Source: Streptomyces rapamycinicus NRRL 5491 (lineage in GTDB: Bacteria > Actinomycetota > Actinomycetes > Streptomycetales > Streptomycetaceae). Taken from it: a DNA stretch of 64,000 bases. Location of the stretch: assembly GCF_024298965.1 (NCBI RefSeq), contig NZ_CP085193.1:806001-870000 (forward strand), written 5' to 3'. The position numbers were made by a program, and so were the translations under genes. The notes beneath the pieces are model-generated. The model was not told where the DNA came from. It made no database searches and worked only from the letters and a program-made list of their open reading frames with translations. This document shows, piece by piece, positions 42,545 through 51,887 of the stretch; the first letter of the stretch is position 1, and every line of letters starts with the position of its first letter.

Positions 42545-43447
42545 ATGAGCACCAGCACCGGATTCGACATCCGGCGGATCGGCGGCCGGATCGGCGCCGA
42601 GGTCCTCGGTGTCACACTCGCCGACGTCATCGATCCCGCGCTCGTCTCCGACCTCAACTCCGCGCTCCTGGAGCACAAAGCGCTCGTCTTCCGTGACCAG
42701 CACCTGGACGACGCCGCCCAGCTCCGTTTCGCCTCCCTCTTCGGGGAGCTGACCACCGCGCACCCCACGGTGCCGTCCGTCGAGGGGCAGCCCAGCATCC
42801 TGCCGGTCGACGCCGAGGGCACCCGCGCCAACCGCTGGCACACGGACGTCACCTTCGTCCGTACGCCCCCGAAGCTGTCCACCCTGCGCGGCATCGTGGT
42901 CCCGCCCTACGGCGGCAACACCCTCATCGCCAACACGGGCGCCGCCTACCGGGACCTGCCCCGGCCGCTGCGCGAGCTGGCCGACACGCTGTGGGCCGTG
43001 CACACCAACGACTACGACTACGCCGCGCCGCCGAGGAACGAGAAGGCGGCCGAACACCGCAAGCGGTTCGTCTCCCGGAAGTACCGCACCGCCCACCCGG
43101 TCGTGCGCGTCCACCCCGAGAGCGGCGAACGCGGTCTGTTCATCGGTGGTTTCGCCCAGAGTTTCGTCGGCCTCGACCCGTCCGAGTCGCGCGATCTGCT
43201 GCGGATCTTCCAGTCGTATGTCATCCGCCCGGAGAACATCGTGCGCATCGCCTGGTCCCCGGGTGATGTGGTGGTCTTCGACAACCGCATCACCCAGCAC
43301 TACGCGCCGGACGACTACGGCGATCTGCCGCGCCTGCTGCACCGGGTGACCGTGGCGGGCGATGCCCCGGTCGGTGTGGACGGCGAGCGAAGCCATGTCC
43401 TCGAAGGGGACGAGGCCGGCCACTACACCCCGGCTGCCGCCGCCTGA
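42545..43447 (+). CDS. tauD: TauD/TfdA-family Fe(II)/2-oxoglutarate dioxygenase
   Basis: A 300-residue dioxygenase. The iron ligands are H and D in NRWHTDVTFV and the distal His in DNRITQHYAPDDY; the 2-oxoglutarate Arg lies in LHRVTVAGDAPVG. ALVFRDQHLD and GGNTLIANTGAAYRDLP are further TauD landmarks. These enzymes hydroxylate the carbon next to a sulfonate so that sulfite leaves. In this operon it would release sulfite from the compound imported by SsuABC-like proteins. It is the last gene before a bidirectional terminator. Confidence 0.9.
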   Translation: MSTSTGFDIRRIGGRIGAEVLGVTLADVIDPALVSDLNSALLEHKALVFRDQHLDDAAQLRFASLFGELTTAHPTVPSVEGQPSILPVDAEGTRANRWHTDVTFVRTPPKLSTLRGIVVPPYGGNTLIANTGAAYRDLPRPLRELADTLWAVHTNDYDYAAPPRNEKAAEHRKRFVSRKYRTAHPVVRVHPESGERGLFIGGFAQSFVGLDPSESRDLLRIFQSYVIRPENIVRIAWSPGDVVVFDNRITQHYAPDDYGDLPRLLHRVTVAGDAPVGVDGERSHVLEGDEAGHYTPAAAA

Positions 43448-43476
43448 GGACCACCGTCCTCCCACGCCATGAGAGT

Positions 43477-43513
43477 GCCCGCCCGGTGTGCGCGATCCGC
43501 ACACCGGGCGGGC
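43477..43513. terminator. Perfect 16-bp hairpin between tauD and the MFS gene
   Basis: GCCCGCCCGGTGTGCG and its exact complement surround a 5-base loop (CGATC) between two convergent genes, so it can serve both strands. Confidence 0.85.
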
Positions 43514-43526
43514 CCGGCGGGTGCCG

Positions 43527-44891
43527 CTACGCCCCTTCGCGGGCCGTGCGCGCCGCGCGGGCCAGGTCCAGGTCGGTGGTCTCCGGCGCCAGGAACTGTG
43601 ACACGACGGCGCCGACCACCAGCACTCCGGCGCCGACCAGCAGCACGAACTCCGCTCCGAAGCGGTCGAGCCCCATCGGCAGCAGGAACGTACCGATCGC
43701 GGCGCCCACCCGGCTCATGGCCGTGGCGAAGCCGACGCCCGTGGTGCGCAGGGACGTGGGGAACACCTCCAGCGGATAGACCGCGGTCAGCGCGGAGGAG
43801 GCGGCGTTGAGGAAGATGAAGAACAGGAAGCCGACGACGATGACGGGGGTGGAGGACGGCCACACCGCCACCAGGGCGAGACACGCGGCCGTGATCCAGA
43901 ACGGCGGGATCAGCAGCTTGCGGCGGCCGATCCGCTCCACGACCAGGCACCCCGCGGTGACACCGGCCACGGCGGTGAAGGAGTAGACGAGCAGCGCCGC
44001 CACCGCGTTGTCCCCCATGTGCAGAGCCTCGAAGACGTCCGTCCAGAAGGTGCCGATGGCGAAGTACGGCAGCACGAGGGCGGCCCAGAAGACGCTGGCG
44101 AACACCGTGGAACGGATGTGCTGCCGGCTGAAAAGCGCACGGAACCCGTCCCGCCGCACTTCGTCGCGCTCGTCGAGTTCCGCGGCGACATCCACCTCGA
44201 TGCCGTACTTGTCGATCAGCGCCTGCGCCTCGTCCCGGCGCCCCTGGCTCAGCAGCCAGCGCGCGGACTCCGGGATGCCACCGCGCAGGGCCACACACAC
44301 CAGCGCGATCACCGCGCTGCTCGCCAGGGACCAGCGCCAGCCGCCGTCCACGGAGGTGAACAGCGCGCCGACGACCGTGGCCAGCGCGTACCCCAGGTAC
44401 CAGCTGATCTCCAGGCTCGCCAGCAGCCGCCCGCGGCCGCGTCGGCCCGCGTACTCCGAGAGCAACGGCGCGCCGATCGCGTACTCACCGCCGATCGCCA
44501 CGCCCATCACCAGCCGGATGAGGAAGAGCTGTGTGCCGTCCACGACGAAGAACTGCAGCACCGAGCCGACCAGGAAGATCAGCATGTCGATGAGGAACAC
44601 CGGCCGGCGTCCGAACCGGTCGGCCAGCCGGCCGAAGAGCGGCCCTCCGACGAAGATGCCGATCAGCGGTGCGGCACCGACCAGCCCCTGTTCCACTGAG
44701 GTCAGATGGAGGTCGTCGGTGATCGCCCCCATCGCCAGGCCGATGCCACCGATGATGTAGCCGTCGATCCCCTGGCCGATCTGGGTGGCCAGCTTCAGCT
44801 TGGTGTGCAGCCGCTTCCGTTCCCGTTCGGTGGCGGGTGCGCCCGGCGGTGTGCTGGGCTCGTCGTGCTCGGTCACAGGCGTCGTTGCCAT
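43527..44891 (-). CDS. MFS transporter, sugar/acid symporter type
   Basis: A 454-residue transporter with about 12 helices. Motifs include GIDGYIIGGIGLAMGAITDD, GGPLFGRLADRFGRRP (loop 2-3), VMGVAIGGEYAIGAPLLSEY, GGIPESARWLLSQGR and AVYPLEVFPTSLRTTGVGFA. ATG 44891 has AAGGA 7 bases upstream; the longer upstream frame overlaps the aldehyde dehydrogenase gene and is rejected. It follows that gene by 35 bases and shares its operon, so it is probably the importer for the substrate of the IclR-controlled catabolic system. Confidence 0.88.
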   Translation of the reverse strand: MATTPVTEHDEPSTPPGAPATERERKRLHTKLKLATQIGQGIDGYIIGGIGLAMGAITDDLHLTSVEQGLVGAAPLIGIFVGGPLFGRLADRFGRRPVFLIDMLIFLVGSVLQFFVVDGTQLFLIRLVMGVAIGGEYAIGAPLLSEYAGRRGRGRLLASLEISWYLGYALATVVGALFTSVDGGWRWSLASSAVIALVCVALRGGIPESARWLLSQGRRDEAQALIDKYGIEVDVAAELDERDEVRRDGFRALFSRQHIRSTVFASVFWAALVLPYFAIGTFWTDVFEALHMGDNAVAALLVYSFTAVAGVTAGCLVVERIGRRKLLIPPFWITAACLALVAVWPSSTPVIVVGFLFFIFLNAASSALTAVYPLEVFPTSLRTTGVGFATAMSRVGAAIGTFLLPMGLDRFGAEFVLLVGAGVLVVGAVVSQFLAPETTDLDLARAARTAREGA

Positions 44892-44926
44892 GCGCGGGTC
44901 CTTACCTAGAGGGGAGGGAGAGGGCG

Positions 44927-46405
44927 TCAGCCGGTCGGCCAGTCGAGGGCGATGTACTGCGTTTCCAGGAACGCCTCGATGCCCTCGCGGCCGCCCTCCC
45001 GGCCCAGACCCGACTGCTTGACGCCGCCGAAGGGCGCCGCGGGGTCGGAGAGCAGGCCACGGTTGAGGCCGACCATGCCGCTCTCCAGGCGTTCGGCGAT
45101 GCGCAGGGCCCGGGCCACGTCGCGCGAGTAGACGTACGAGGCGAGACCGTGCACCGTCGCGTTGGCGCGGGCCACCAGTTCGTCCTCGTCGGCGAAGGTG
45201 GCGAGGGGCGCGACCGGCCCGAAGACCTCCTCGTTCATGATCCGGGCGTCCTCGGGGACGTCCACCAGGACGGTCGCCGGATGGTAGCAGCCGGGGCCCT
45301 CGGGCACGCTGCCCCGCGCGGCGACCTTCGCGCCACGCCCGACCGCGTCGTCGACCAGGGAGCGGATGGACTCCACGGCGGTCCGGTTGATCATCGGGCC
45401 GAGGGTGACGCCCTCCTGCAGACCCGCTCCGGCGCGTGCCGCGGTCATGGCCGCCGCGAACTTCCCGGTGAACTCGGCGGCCACCGACTGATGGACGTAG
45501 AACCGGTTGGCGGCGATGCACACCTCGCCACCGCCCCGCATCTTGGCGTCCATCGCACCGCGCACCGCGGCGTCGACGTCGGCGTCCCCAAGGACGATGA
45601 AGGGGGCGTTGCCGCCCAGTTCCATGGTCACGTTGACGACGTTCGCCGCCGCCTGCTCCAGGAGTTTCCGGCCGGTGGCGGTGGAGCCGGTGAAGGAGAA
45701 CTTGCGGACCCGTTCGTCACCGAGCCAGACCGGGACCACCTCGGGTGCGCGGTCGGTGGGCAGCACGTTCAGCAGCCCGTCGGGCAGGCCCGCCTCGCTC
45801 ATCAGGGCGGCGATCGCGAGGGCGGTGAGCGGGGTGTCCGGGGCCGGTTTGAGGAGCACCGGGCAGCCGGCGGCGAGCGCCGGGGCGATCTTCCGGGTGG
45901 CCATCGCGGCCGGGAAGTTCCAGGGGGTGACGAAGGCGGTGACGCCCACCGGATGCCTGCGTACGACATGGCGGAAGCCGCCACCGGGCGCGTCGCCGAA
46001 CGAGGAGCCGATCCGCACCGCCTCCTCGGCGAACCAGCGGAAGAACTCCGCCGCGTAGCCGACCTCGGCCACCGCGTCCCGGTACGCCTTGCCGTTTTCC
46101 AGGACGATCAGGCGGGCGAGCGTGTCGGTGTGCTCGCGCATCAGCGCGAAGGCGGTGTGCAGCACCTCCGAGCGGCGGCGAGGTGGCGTCGACCGCCATC
46201 CGGCGGCGGCCTCTTGGGCCGCGTCGACCGCCGCCATGGCGTCGCCCGGGCCCGCAGCGGACACCTCGCGGATCAGCTCCGCGGTGGCCGGGTCGTACAC
46301 GGGAAACGTCCGTCCGTCCCCGGCCGCGCACCAGCGGCCGGCGATGAACACATCGCCTTCGGCGAAGGGCGCCTTGACGAGGGTTTCTATGCCGGGGAGG
46401 TTCAT
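44927..46405 (-). CDS. Aldehyde dehydrogenase, succinate-semialdehyde dehydrogenase-like
   Basis: A 492-residue NAD(P)-dependent aldehyde dehydrogenase. Landmarks are TPWNFPAAMATRKIAPALAA, FTGSTATGRKLLEQAA, general base Glu in MELGGNAPFIV, catalytic Cys in GGEVCIAANRFYVH (usual GQTC is changed to GEVC) and NEEVFGPVAPLATF. The pattern fits GabD/semialdehyde dehydrogenases acting on short dicarboxylate semialdehydes. It opens the minus-strand operon with the MFS transporter, with a palindrome matching the one upstream of the Fae-homologue unit about 100 bases ahead of its start. Confidence 0.88.
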   Translation of the reverse strand: MNLPGIETLVKAPFAEGDVFIAGRWCAAGDGRTFPVYDPATAELIREVSAAGPGDAMAAVDAAQEAAAGWRSTPPRRRSEVLHTAFALMREHTDTLARLIVLENGKAYRDAVAEVGYAAEFFRWFAEEAVRIGSSFGDAPGGGFRHVVRRHPVGVTAFVTPWNFPAAMATRKIAPALAAGCPVLLKPAPDTPLTALAIAALMSEAGLPDGLLNVLPTDRAPEVVPVWLGDERVRKFSFTGSTATGRKLLEQAAANVVNVTMELGGNAPFIVLGDADVDAAVRGAMDAKMRGGGEVCIAANRFYVHQSVAAEFTGKFAAAMTAARAGAGLQEGVTLGPMINRTAVESIRSLVDDAVGRGAKVAARGSVPEGPGCYHPATVLVDVPEDARIMNEEVFGPVAPLATFADEDELVARANATVHGLASYVYSRDVARALRIAERLESGMVGLNRGLLSDPAAPFGGVKQSGLGREGGREGIEAFLETQYIALDWPTG

Positions 46406-46507
46406 GAGCTGCTCTTTTCTCCGTTCCGAACGAGGGCTGGTCCGGTTCGCGGTGAATTTACGAGCGCGTCATACGGCCGACAAGGCCACTTCTCGGATCG
46501 CAATGGT

Positions 46508-46526
46508 GGTTGCTGTCAGGGCAACT
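46508..46526. promoter_or_regulatory. IclR operator candidate, copy 1
   Basis: GGTTG-N9-CAACT: an inverted repeat 102 bases before the aldehyde dehydrogenase start. It matches the second copy at 47501-47519 at 13 of 19 positions, including both arms. Confidence 0.5.
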
Positions 46527-46578
46527 CACCGCATACGACAGGGAGTGGACGGGGCGGAGCCACCCGGCGCGGGCGCCC

Positions 46579-47460
46579 TCAGGTGAGCCGTGCCCGGGGG
46601 AACGGGGTGTGCCGCGGCTCCCAGCCCAGCAGCGCGGAGACGCGTGCCGCCGCCCTGGCGGTGGTGCGGCCCGCCTGGTCCAGGCGGTCGCCGAGCCGGG
46701 ACTTGGGCGCCGAGATGTTGATCGCCGCCACGACCCGTCCCCGGAAGTCGCGCACCGGCGCCGAGACTCCGACCAGACCGGCCTCGAACTCCTCGCTGAC
46801 CCTCGCGTAGCCCTGGCGCGACGCCTTCTGGATCAGCGCCCACAGCTCGGGAATCGGCGGGGTGGAGGTGGTGCCGAAGCGGACGTACAGCTCGTCGGGG
46901 GTGGCATCGGCCAGCAGCACCCGCCCGGCCGAGGTCTGCCACGCGGGCACTCCGCGCCCCTCCCAGCCGTGGACGCGGAAGGAGTGTCCGGAGACCGAGA
47001 GCAGGGTGAGCACCTCGCGGTCGCTCAGGACACACAGATGGCTGGTCTCCTCCACGTCCGCCGACAGCGCGTGCATCACCGGCTCGGCCATGCGCACCAG
47101 CCGGTTCTGCGAGGTCCGCGCGACCAGTGAGAAGAGCCGCCAGCCCAGCCGGTACTCCAGGGTGTCGGGGTCCCGCTCCACGATCCCCGCGGCGGCCAGG
47201 GCCTTGAGGGCCCGCGAGACCTGGGTCTTCTCCCGGCCCACCAGCTGCGCCAGCCGTACGACACCGAGCCCGCCGGCGTTCTGCGCCTCGTCGGAGGCGA
47301 GCGCCTCCAGCAGGTCGATGTCACGGCGCAGCCCGTGGCCGCGCGGGGCGGTGGTGTCTCCGGGGCCGGAGGAGTCGGCTCGGGGGCCCGCGCCATGCGG
47401 ATCGGCGGGGTCCTCGGGGCCGTCGGCGCCGCGAGGGGGGAGGTTCGTCACGCGCGCCAT
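46579..47460 (-). CDS. IclR-family transcriptional regulator
   Basis: A 293-residue regulator. After a polar ~45-residue leader, the winged helix is DIDLLEALASDEAQNAGGLG then RLAQLVGREKTQVSRALKAL; the effector domain follows (SHLCVLSDREVLTLLSVSGH, VPAWQTSAGRVLLAD, VGVSAPVRDFRGRVVAAINI). It lies between the two catabolic units and is flanked on both sides by near-identical palindromes, so it is the obvious common regulator. ATG 47460 lacks a strong ribosome site; a downstream start is possible. Confidence 0.88.
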   Translation of the reverse strand: MARVTNLPPRGADGPEDPADPHGAGPRADSSGPGDTTAPRGHGLRRDIDLLEALASDEAQNAGGLGVVRLAQLVGREKTQVSRALKALAAAGIVERDPDTLEYRLGWRLFSLVARTSQNRLVRMAEPVMHALSADVEETSHLCVLSDREVLTLLSVSGHSFRVHGWEGRGVPAWQTSAGRVLLADATPDELYVRFGTTSTPPIPELWALIQKASRQGYARVSEEFEAGLVGVSAPVRDFRGRVVAAINISAPKSRLGDRLDQAGRTTARAAARVSALLGWEPRHTPFPRARLT

Positions 47461-47500
47461 CCTAAGCGCGCGGCCCTGGGAACCCCCAGGTCAGCCGCCG

Positions 47501-47519
47501 GGTTGTCGGGAGAGCAACC
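47501..47519. promoter_or_regulatory. IclR operator candidate, copy 2
   Basis: GGTTG-N9-CAACC: an inverted repeat 40 bases upstream of iclR on one side and 25 bases upstream of the -35 box of the Fae-homologue promoter on the other. Confidence 0.5.
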
Positions 47520-47543
47520 GGCATTTCGATTCCGGCTGGTGCC

Positions 47544-47572
47544 TTGCGAGGGGGTGGCGGCGGTTCTAGATT
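47544..47572 (+). promoter_or_regulatory. HrdB-type promoter of the Fae-homologue operon
   Basis: TTGCGA (47544-47549) and TAGATT (47567-47572) with 17-base spacing. The start of transcription would be about 80 bases before the ATG at 47662. Confidence 0.65.
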
Positions 47573-47661
47573 CGCCGCATCGGACCGGATGAACTGCGGT
47601 GAATGCGAGGTTCATCCCGTCGGTCCGCCGATTCCCCGCTCCCGGAGATCCAGGAGATCCC

Positions 47662-48201
47662 ATGCCATCGCCTTTTGCCCCGACCGCCCTGATCGGCGAG
47701 TCCTTCGTCGGGGAGGGTGCCAACGCCGCGCACACGAACGTCGTGATCGGACGCAAGGGCGGGCCCGTCGAGACGGCCTGGGCCACGGCGCTGGCCACGC
47801 CCAGCGCCGGACACGTCCCGTTCCTGACGATCGTGCGGCCCTCGGTCCCGGTGAAGCCGCTGACGCTGTTCGTGACGAAGGCAGCCGCCGACGGTGAGCT
47901 GCACCAGCGCGCCACGTGGGGCTCCGCCCAGGCCGGTCTGGCGCAGGGCGTCACGGACGCGGTCCGGGACGGTCTGCTGCCCGCCGAGGAGGCCGACGAC
48001 CTGCTGATCATCGCCGCGATCTGGGTGAACCCGGCCGTCGACGACCTGGACGTGTCCTTCCGCAACCAGCGCTCCGCCGCGTACGGAGCGGTGCGGGCCG
48101 CGGTGAACGCCACCCCGACCGTGGCCGATGTCCTCGCGACCGCCGAGGAAGGCCCGGCCAACCCGTTCTACGCCCCCACCTCCGAGGCGCTCGCCCGATG
48201 A
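47662..48201 (+). CDS. Formaldehyde-activating enzyme (Fae) homologue
   Basis: A 179-residue protein of the Fae fold: IGESFVGEGANAAHTNVVIG, then RKGGPVETAWATALATPSAG, LTIVRPSVPVKPLTLFVTKA, WGSAQAGLAQGVTDAV and ADDLLIIAAIWVNPA. The His in NAAH (about residue 24) aligns with the catalytic His of Fae, which condenses formaldehyde with tetrahydromethanopterin. No other tetrahydromethanopterin gene is nearby and Streptomyces is not known to make that cofactor, so the substrate is probably different. AGGAG sits at 47652-47656. The stop overlaps the next start (ATGA), making it the first gene of a five-gene catabolic operon. Confidence 0.82.
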   Translation: MPSPFAPTALIGESFVGEGANAAHTNVVIGRKGGPVETAWATALATPSAGHVPFLTIVRPSVPVKPLTLFVTKAAADGELHQRATWGSAQAGLAQGVTDAVRDGLLPAEEADDLLIIAAIWVNPAVDDLDVSFRNQRSAAYGAVRAAVNATPTVADVLATAEEGPANPFYAPTSEALAR

Positions 48202-49310
48202 AGATCACGGACATCACCCTGGACCGGCTGCGGCTGGAGCTGGACCCGCCGTTCCGGGCCGCCTGGGACCCCGAGCCGCGGCGCCACTTCGACGCGACGA
48301 TCGTCCGCGTCCACACCGACGAGGGGATCACCGGCATCGGCTCCGGTGACCTCATGGACGGCTTCGACACCTATAAGCACCTGTTCGTCGGCGAGGACCC
48401 GCTCGACATCACCCGGCATGTCAAAGCCATCGAGACCGCGAACTTCCACGGCGCCCACTACTGGCCGCTGGAGGCGGCGCTGTGGGACATCATCGGCAAG
48501 GTCCACGGCCGCCCGGTGGCGGAGCTGTTCGGCAACGCGGCCAAGAAGCTGCCCGCCTATGCCTCCTGCGGTGAGCTCAAATCACCCGGGGAGCGCGTGG
48601 CCACCGCGCTGAAGGTCCGCGAAGCGGGCTTCCGCGCGATGAAGATCCGCATCGACCGCAACCGGGTGGACGAGGGGGTCGCCGCGGTCCGCGCGGTGCG
48701 CGATGAGCTGGGCGCGGACTTCGAGATCATGGTGGATCTGAACCAGTCGTGGCGCATGGCGGGCGACACCGCGGGCGCCACCGACCTCGCCCGGACCCGC
48801 AAGACCATCGCGCGGCTGGCCGAACTCGATGTGTTCTGGGTCGAGGAGCCGCTGCCCTACTGCGACGTGGCGGGCTTCAAGCGCCTGCGGGCCGAGAACC
48901 CCGGAGTGCGGATCGCCGCGGGCGAGATGCACCACTCCCCCACCGAGCTGCTGCGCTACCTCGAAGAGGACGCCCTCGACATCTACCAGATGGACGTGGT
49001 GCTCGCGATCGGCATGCACCGCGCCCGCACCCTGGCGGAACTGGCACAGCTCAAGCACCGCCACTTCACCCCGCACAGCTGGACCAACGGCATCGGTGTG
49101 CTCGCCAACCTGCACGTGGCGGCGGGAGTCGGCGGCGGCCCGTACTTCGAGTACCCCTACGACCCGCCCGGGTGGACCCCCGAGCGCCGGGACTTCATGC
49201 TCGCCGACCCGGTGCGGGTGGGCGGCGACGGCGACCTCGAGGTGCCCGCGAGGCCGGGCCTCGGCATCGAGCTGGACGAAGACGCGATCGACCGGTGGAG
49301 GATCACATGA
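48198..49310 (+). CDS. Enolase-superfamily dehydratase/racemase (mandelate racemase type)
   Basis: A 370-residue enzyme. The catalytic set reads FRAMKIRIDRN (KxR base), IMVDLNQSW (metal Asp plus Asn), FWVEEPL and RIAAGEM (metal Glu residues) and FTPHSWTNG (His base). The KxR/His arrangement with GEM places it among the mandelate racemase-type sugar-acid dehydratases rather than with MenC. Its substrate is unknown; an aldonate, aldarate or lactone is likely. ATG 48198 and the 3' ATGA overlap tie it to the Fae homologue and the next dehydrogenase. Confidence 0.85.
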   Translation: MKITDITLDRLRLELDPPFRAAWDPEPRRHFDATIVRVHTDEGITGIGSGDLMDGFDTYKHLFVGEDPLDITRHVKAIETANFHGAHYWPLEAALWDIIGKVHGRPVAELFGNAAKKLPAYASCGELKSPGERVATALKVREAGFRAMKIRIDRNRVDEGVAAVRAVRDELGADFEIMVDLNQSWRMAGDTAGATDLARTRKTIARLAELDVFWVEEPLPYCDVAGFKRLRAENPGVRIAAGEMHHSPTELLRYLEEDALDIYQMDVVLAIGMHRARTLAELAQLKHRHFTPHSWTNGIGVLANLHVAAGVGGGPYFEYPYDPPGWTPERRDFMLADPVRVGGDGDLEVPARPGLGIELDEDAIDRWRIT

Positions 49311-50827
49311 CGCATGGCATCGACGCCCTGCTCGCCCGTACGCACGACCAGTGGCTGGCCGCGGCCGACCAACTGACCTTCGAGACAAGGCCGTTCATCG
49401 ACGGCCACTTCACCGACGCCCTCTCCGGCGACACCTTCACCAGCCACTCGCCGCGCGACGGCGCGGTGCTCGCCAAGGTGCAGGCCGCCGGCGCCGATGA
49501 CGTGGACCGTGCCGTACGCAGCGCGCGCGCCGCCTTCGAGGACGGACGCTGGCGTGACCTCCCGCCCAGGGAGCGCAAGGGCGTCCTGCTGCGCTGGGCC
49601 GACCTGATCCGGGGACACGCGGCGGAGCTGGCCCTCCTCGACACCCTGGAGATGGGCAAGCCGATCACCGAGTCCGTGCGGATCGACGTGGACAAGGCCG
49701 CCGAGACCATCGCCTGGTACGCCGAGGCCATCGACAAGACCTACGACGAGGTGGCACCGACCCCCAGGGACGCGATCGCCCTGATCACCCGGGAGCCCCT
49801 GGGCGTCGTCGGCGCGGTCATTCCGTGGAACTACGCGCTGCTCATCGCCAGTTGGAAGCTGGGCCCGGCGCTCGCCACCGGCAACAGCGTCGTGCTCAAG
49901 CCCGCCGAGCAGACGTCCCTGGCGGCCCTGCGGCTGGCCGCCCTCGCCACCGAGGCGGGTCTGCCGGACGGGGTGTTCAACGTCGTCCCCGGGCGCGGCG
50001 AGGTCGCCGGACAGGCGCTGGGCCGCCACCCCGAGGTCGACAAGATCGCCTTCACGGGCTCGGTCGAGGTGGCCCGGCTCTTCCAGGTGTACGCGGGCGA
50101 GTCCAACGGCAAGCAGGTGGCCGTCGAGGCGGGTGGCAAGTCGCCCCAGCTCGTACTGGCGGACGCCGACATCGAGGCCGCCGCGTCGGCGGTGGCCTGG
50201 GGCATCTTCTACAACGCCGGGCAGACCTGCAACGCCGGTTCCCGTGTCGTGGTCCACTCCTCCGTCAAGGACCGGCTCCTGGACGCCGTGCGCCGGATCA
50301 CCGACGACACCTTCCGGATGGGCGACCCGCTCGACCCGGCCACCGTCATGGGCCCCCTGGTAGACGAGAGCCAGCTGGCCTCGGTCCTCGGCCATGTCGA
50401 GCGTGGCGTGGCGGACGGGGCGACCGTGGTGTTCGGCGGTGGCCGCGCCCTCACCGAGTCGGGCGGCAGCTATGTCGAACCGACCGTCCTGGACGGGGTG
50501 GTGAACACCTCCGCCGTGGCCCAGCGGGAGATCTTCGGCCCGGTCCTGGCCGTCGTCTCCTACGACGGCGACGCCGACGAGGGGATCCGGCTGGCCAACG
50601 AGAGCGACTACGGGCTTGTCGCCTCCGTATGGACCCGTGACGTGGCCGTCGCCCACCGCGCCGCCAAGCGGCTGCGGGCCGGGACGGTCTGGATCAACAC
50701 CTTCGACGCCAGTGATGTCATCACCCCGTTCGGCGGCTTCAAGGCCACCGGCGCGGGCCGTGACAAGTCACTGCACGCTTGGGACGCGTACACCGCGCTG
50801 AAGACCACCTGGGTCAACCTGGCCTGA
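49307..50827 (+). CDS. Aldehyde dehydrogenase, PuuC-like
   Basis: A 506-residue NAD(P)-dependent aldehyde dehydrogenase. Landmarks are VIPWNYALLIASWKLGPALA, FTGSVEVARLFQVYA, AVEAGGKSPQLVLADAD (general base Glu), NAGQTCNAGSRVVVH (catalytic Cys) and the end GRDKSLHAWDAYTALKTTW, which is the characteristic tail of the gamma-glutamyl-gamma-aminobutyraldehyde dehydrogenase (PuuC) group. GGAGGATC lies just before ATG 49307, which overlaps the enolase-type stop. It would oxidise an aldehyde made in the operon's pathway. Confidence 0.88.
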   Translation: MTHGIDALLARTHDQWLAAADQLTFETRPFIDGHFTDALSGDTFTSHSPRDGAVLAKVQAAGADDVDRAVRSARAAFEDGRWRDLPPRERKGVLLRWADLIRGHAAELALLDTLEMGKPITESVRIDVDKAAETIAWYAEAIDKTYDEVAPTPRDAIALITREPLGVVGAVIPWNYALLIASWKLGPALATGNSVVLKPAEQTSLAALRLAALATEAGLPDGVFNVVPGRGEVAGQALGRHPEVDKIAFTGSVEVARLFQVYAGESNGKQVAVEAGGKSPQLVLADADIEAAASAVAWGIFYNAGQTCNAGSRVVVHSSVKDRLLDAVRRITDDTFRMGDPLDPATVMGPLVDESQLASVLGHVERGVADGATVVFGGGRALTESGGSYVEPTVLDGVVNTSAVAQREIFGPVLAVVSYDGDADEGIRLANESDYGLVASVWTRDVAVAHRAAKRLRAGTVWINTFDASDVITPFGGFKATGAGRDKSLHAWDAYTALKTTWVNLA

Positions 50828-50905
50828 ACCGGACACGGTTCCCGGCCACCTCCACAACGCCCCTCTCCCCTCTTACTTTCTCTTCTCACCACAGCGAGGA
50901 CAACG

Positions 50906-51841
50906 ATGAGGATCGGTTTCATCGGCCTGGGCAACATGGGCCGCCACATGGCCCGCCACCTGATCGAGGCGGGTCACCAGGTCACCGTGCACGACATCCG
51001 CCACGAGGCCGCCGCGGAGCATCTCGCGCTCGGCGCCGGATGGGCCGATACGCCCGCCGCGTGCGCGGACGGCGCGGATCTCCTGATCACCAGTCTGCCG
51101 ACCCCGCGTGTCGTCGAGGACGTCCTGCTGCGCGGCGGCGCCGCCGCGGCCCTGGCGCCGGGAGCCCTGTGGGTCGACATGTCGACCTCGACCCCGGCGG
51201 CCTCCGAGCGGATCGCCACCGAGGTGCTGGACGCCCAGCAGGTGCGCCGGCTCGACGCGCCCGTGTGCGGGATGTCGCACGGCGCCGACTCCGGCACCCT
51301 GCAGATCTTCGTCGGCGGTGCCGAGGACGACTTCCGGGCCGCGCTGCCCGCGCTGGCGGCCATGGGCGACCCGAAGCGCATCCTGCACGTCGGCCCGCTC
51401 GGCGCCGGTTACACGGTCAAGCTGCTGCTCAACCTGCTGTGGTTCAGCAAGCTCGTGGCCACCTCGGAGGTGTTCGCGATGGGCGCCAAGGCGGGCGTCG
51501 ACCTCGGGCTGCTGCGTGATTCCCTGCTCAAGAGCTCCGCCGCGTCCTACTTCCTGGAGCACGACTTCATTCGCATCCTCACCGAGGGCGACTACGACGA
51601 CTCCTTCGCGATGGTCCTCGCCTGCAAGGACCTCGGCCTCGCCATCGACCTCGGCCGCGACCTCGGCGTGCCCACCGAGCTGTCGGCGGTGGTCGAGCAG
51701 ATCTTCCGCCGCTCCAGGACCGAGCACGGCGATCTCGCGGGCGAGATGAGCCCCGTCCGCCTCTACGAGGCCCTCGCCGGGCAGGAGTTCCGGCTGGCCA
51801 TCCAGGCCACCGCACCGGTGGCCGCGACCGTCGCGGGCTGA
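50906..51841 (+). CDS. NAD(P)-dependent beta-hydroxyacid dehydrogenase (HIBADH/GarR family)
   Basis: A 311-residue two-domain dehydrogenase. FIGLGNMGRHMARHLIEAGH is the nucleotide-binding site, DMSTSTPAASERIA the substrate loop, DAPVCGMSHGADSGTLQIFV the next family block, and the catalytic Lys lies in YTVKLLLNLLWFSK. The family includes 3-hydroxyisobutyrate, tartronate-semialdehyde and glucarate-pathway reductases. It sits 78 bases behind the PuuC-like gene. Confidence 0.88.
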   Translation: MRIGFIGLGNMGRHMARHLIEAGHQVTVHDIRHEAAAEHLALGAGWADTPAACADGADLLITSLPTPRVVEDVLLRGGAAAALAPGALWVDMSTSTPAASERIATEVLDAQQVRRLDAPVCGMSHGADSGTLQIFVGGAEDDFRAALPALAAMGDPKRILHVGPLGAGYTVKLLLNLLWFSKLVATSEVFAMGAKAGVDLGLLRDSLLKSSAASYFLEHDFIRILTEGDYDDSFAMVLACKDLGLAIDLGRDLGVPTELSAVVEQIFRRSRTEHGDLAGEMSPVRLYEALAGQEFRLAIQATAPVAATVAG

Positions 51842-51887
51842 CGACGAGCGAACGCCACCCCGCACCACGACGTCAGGAGCCGCACCC

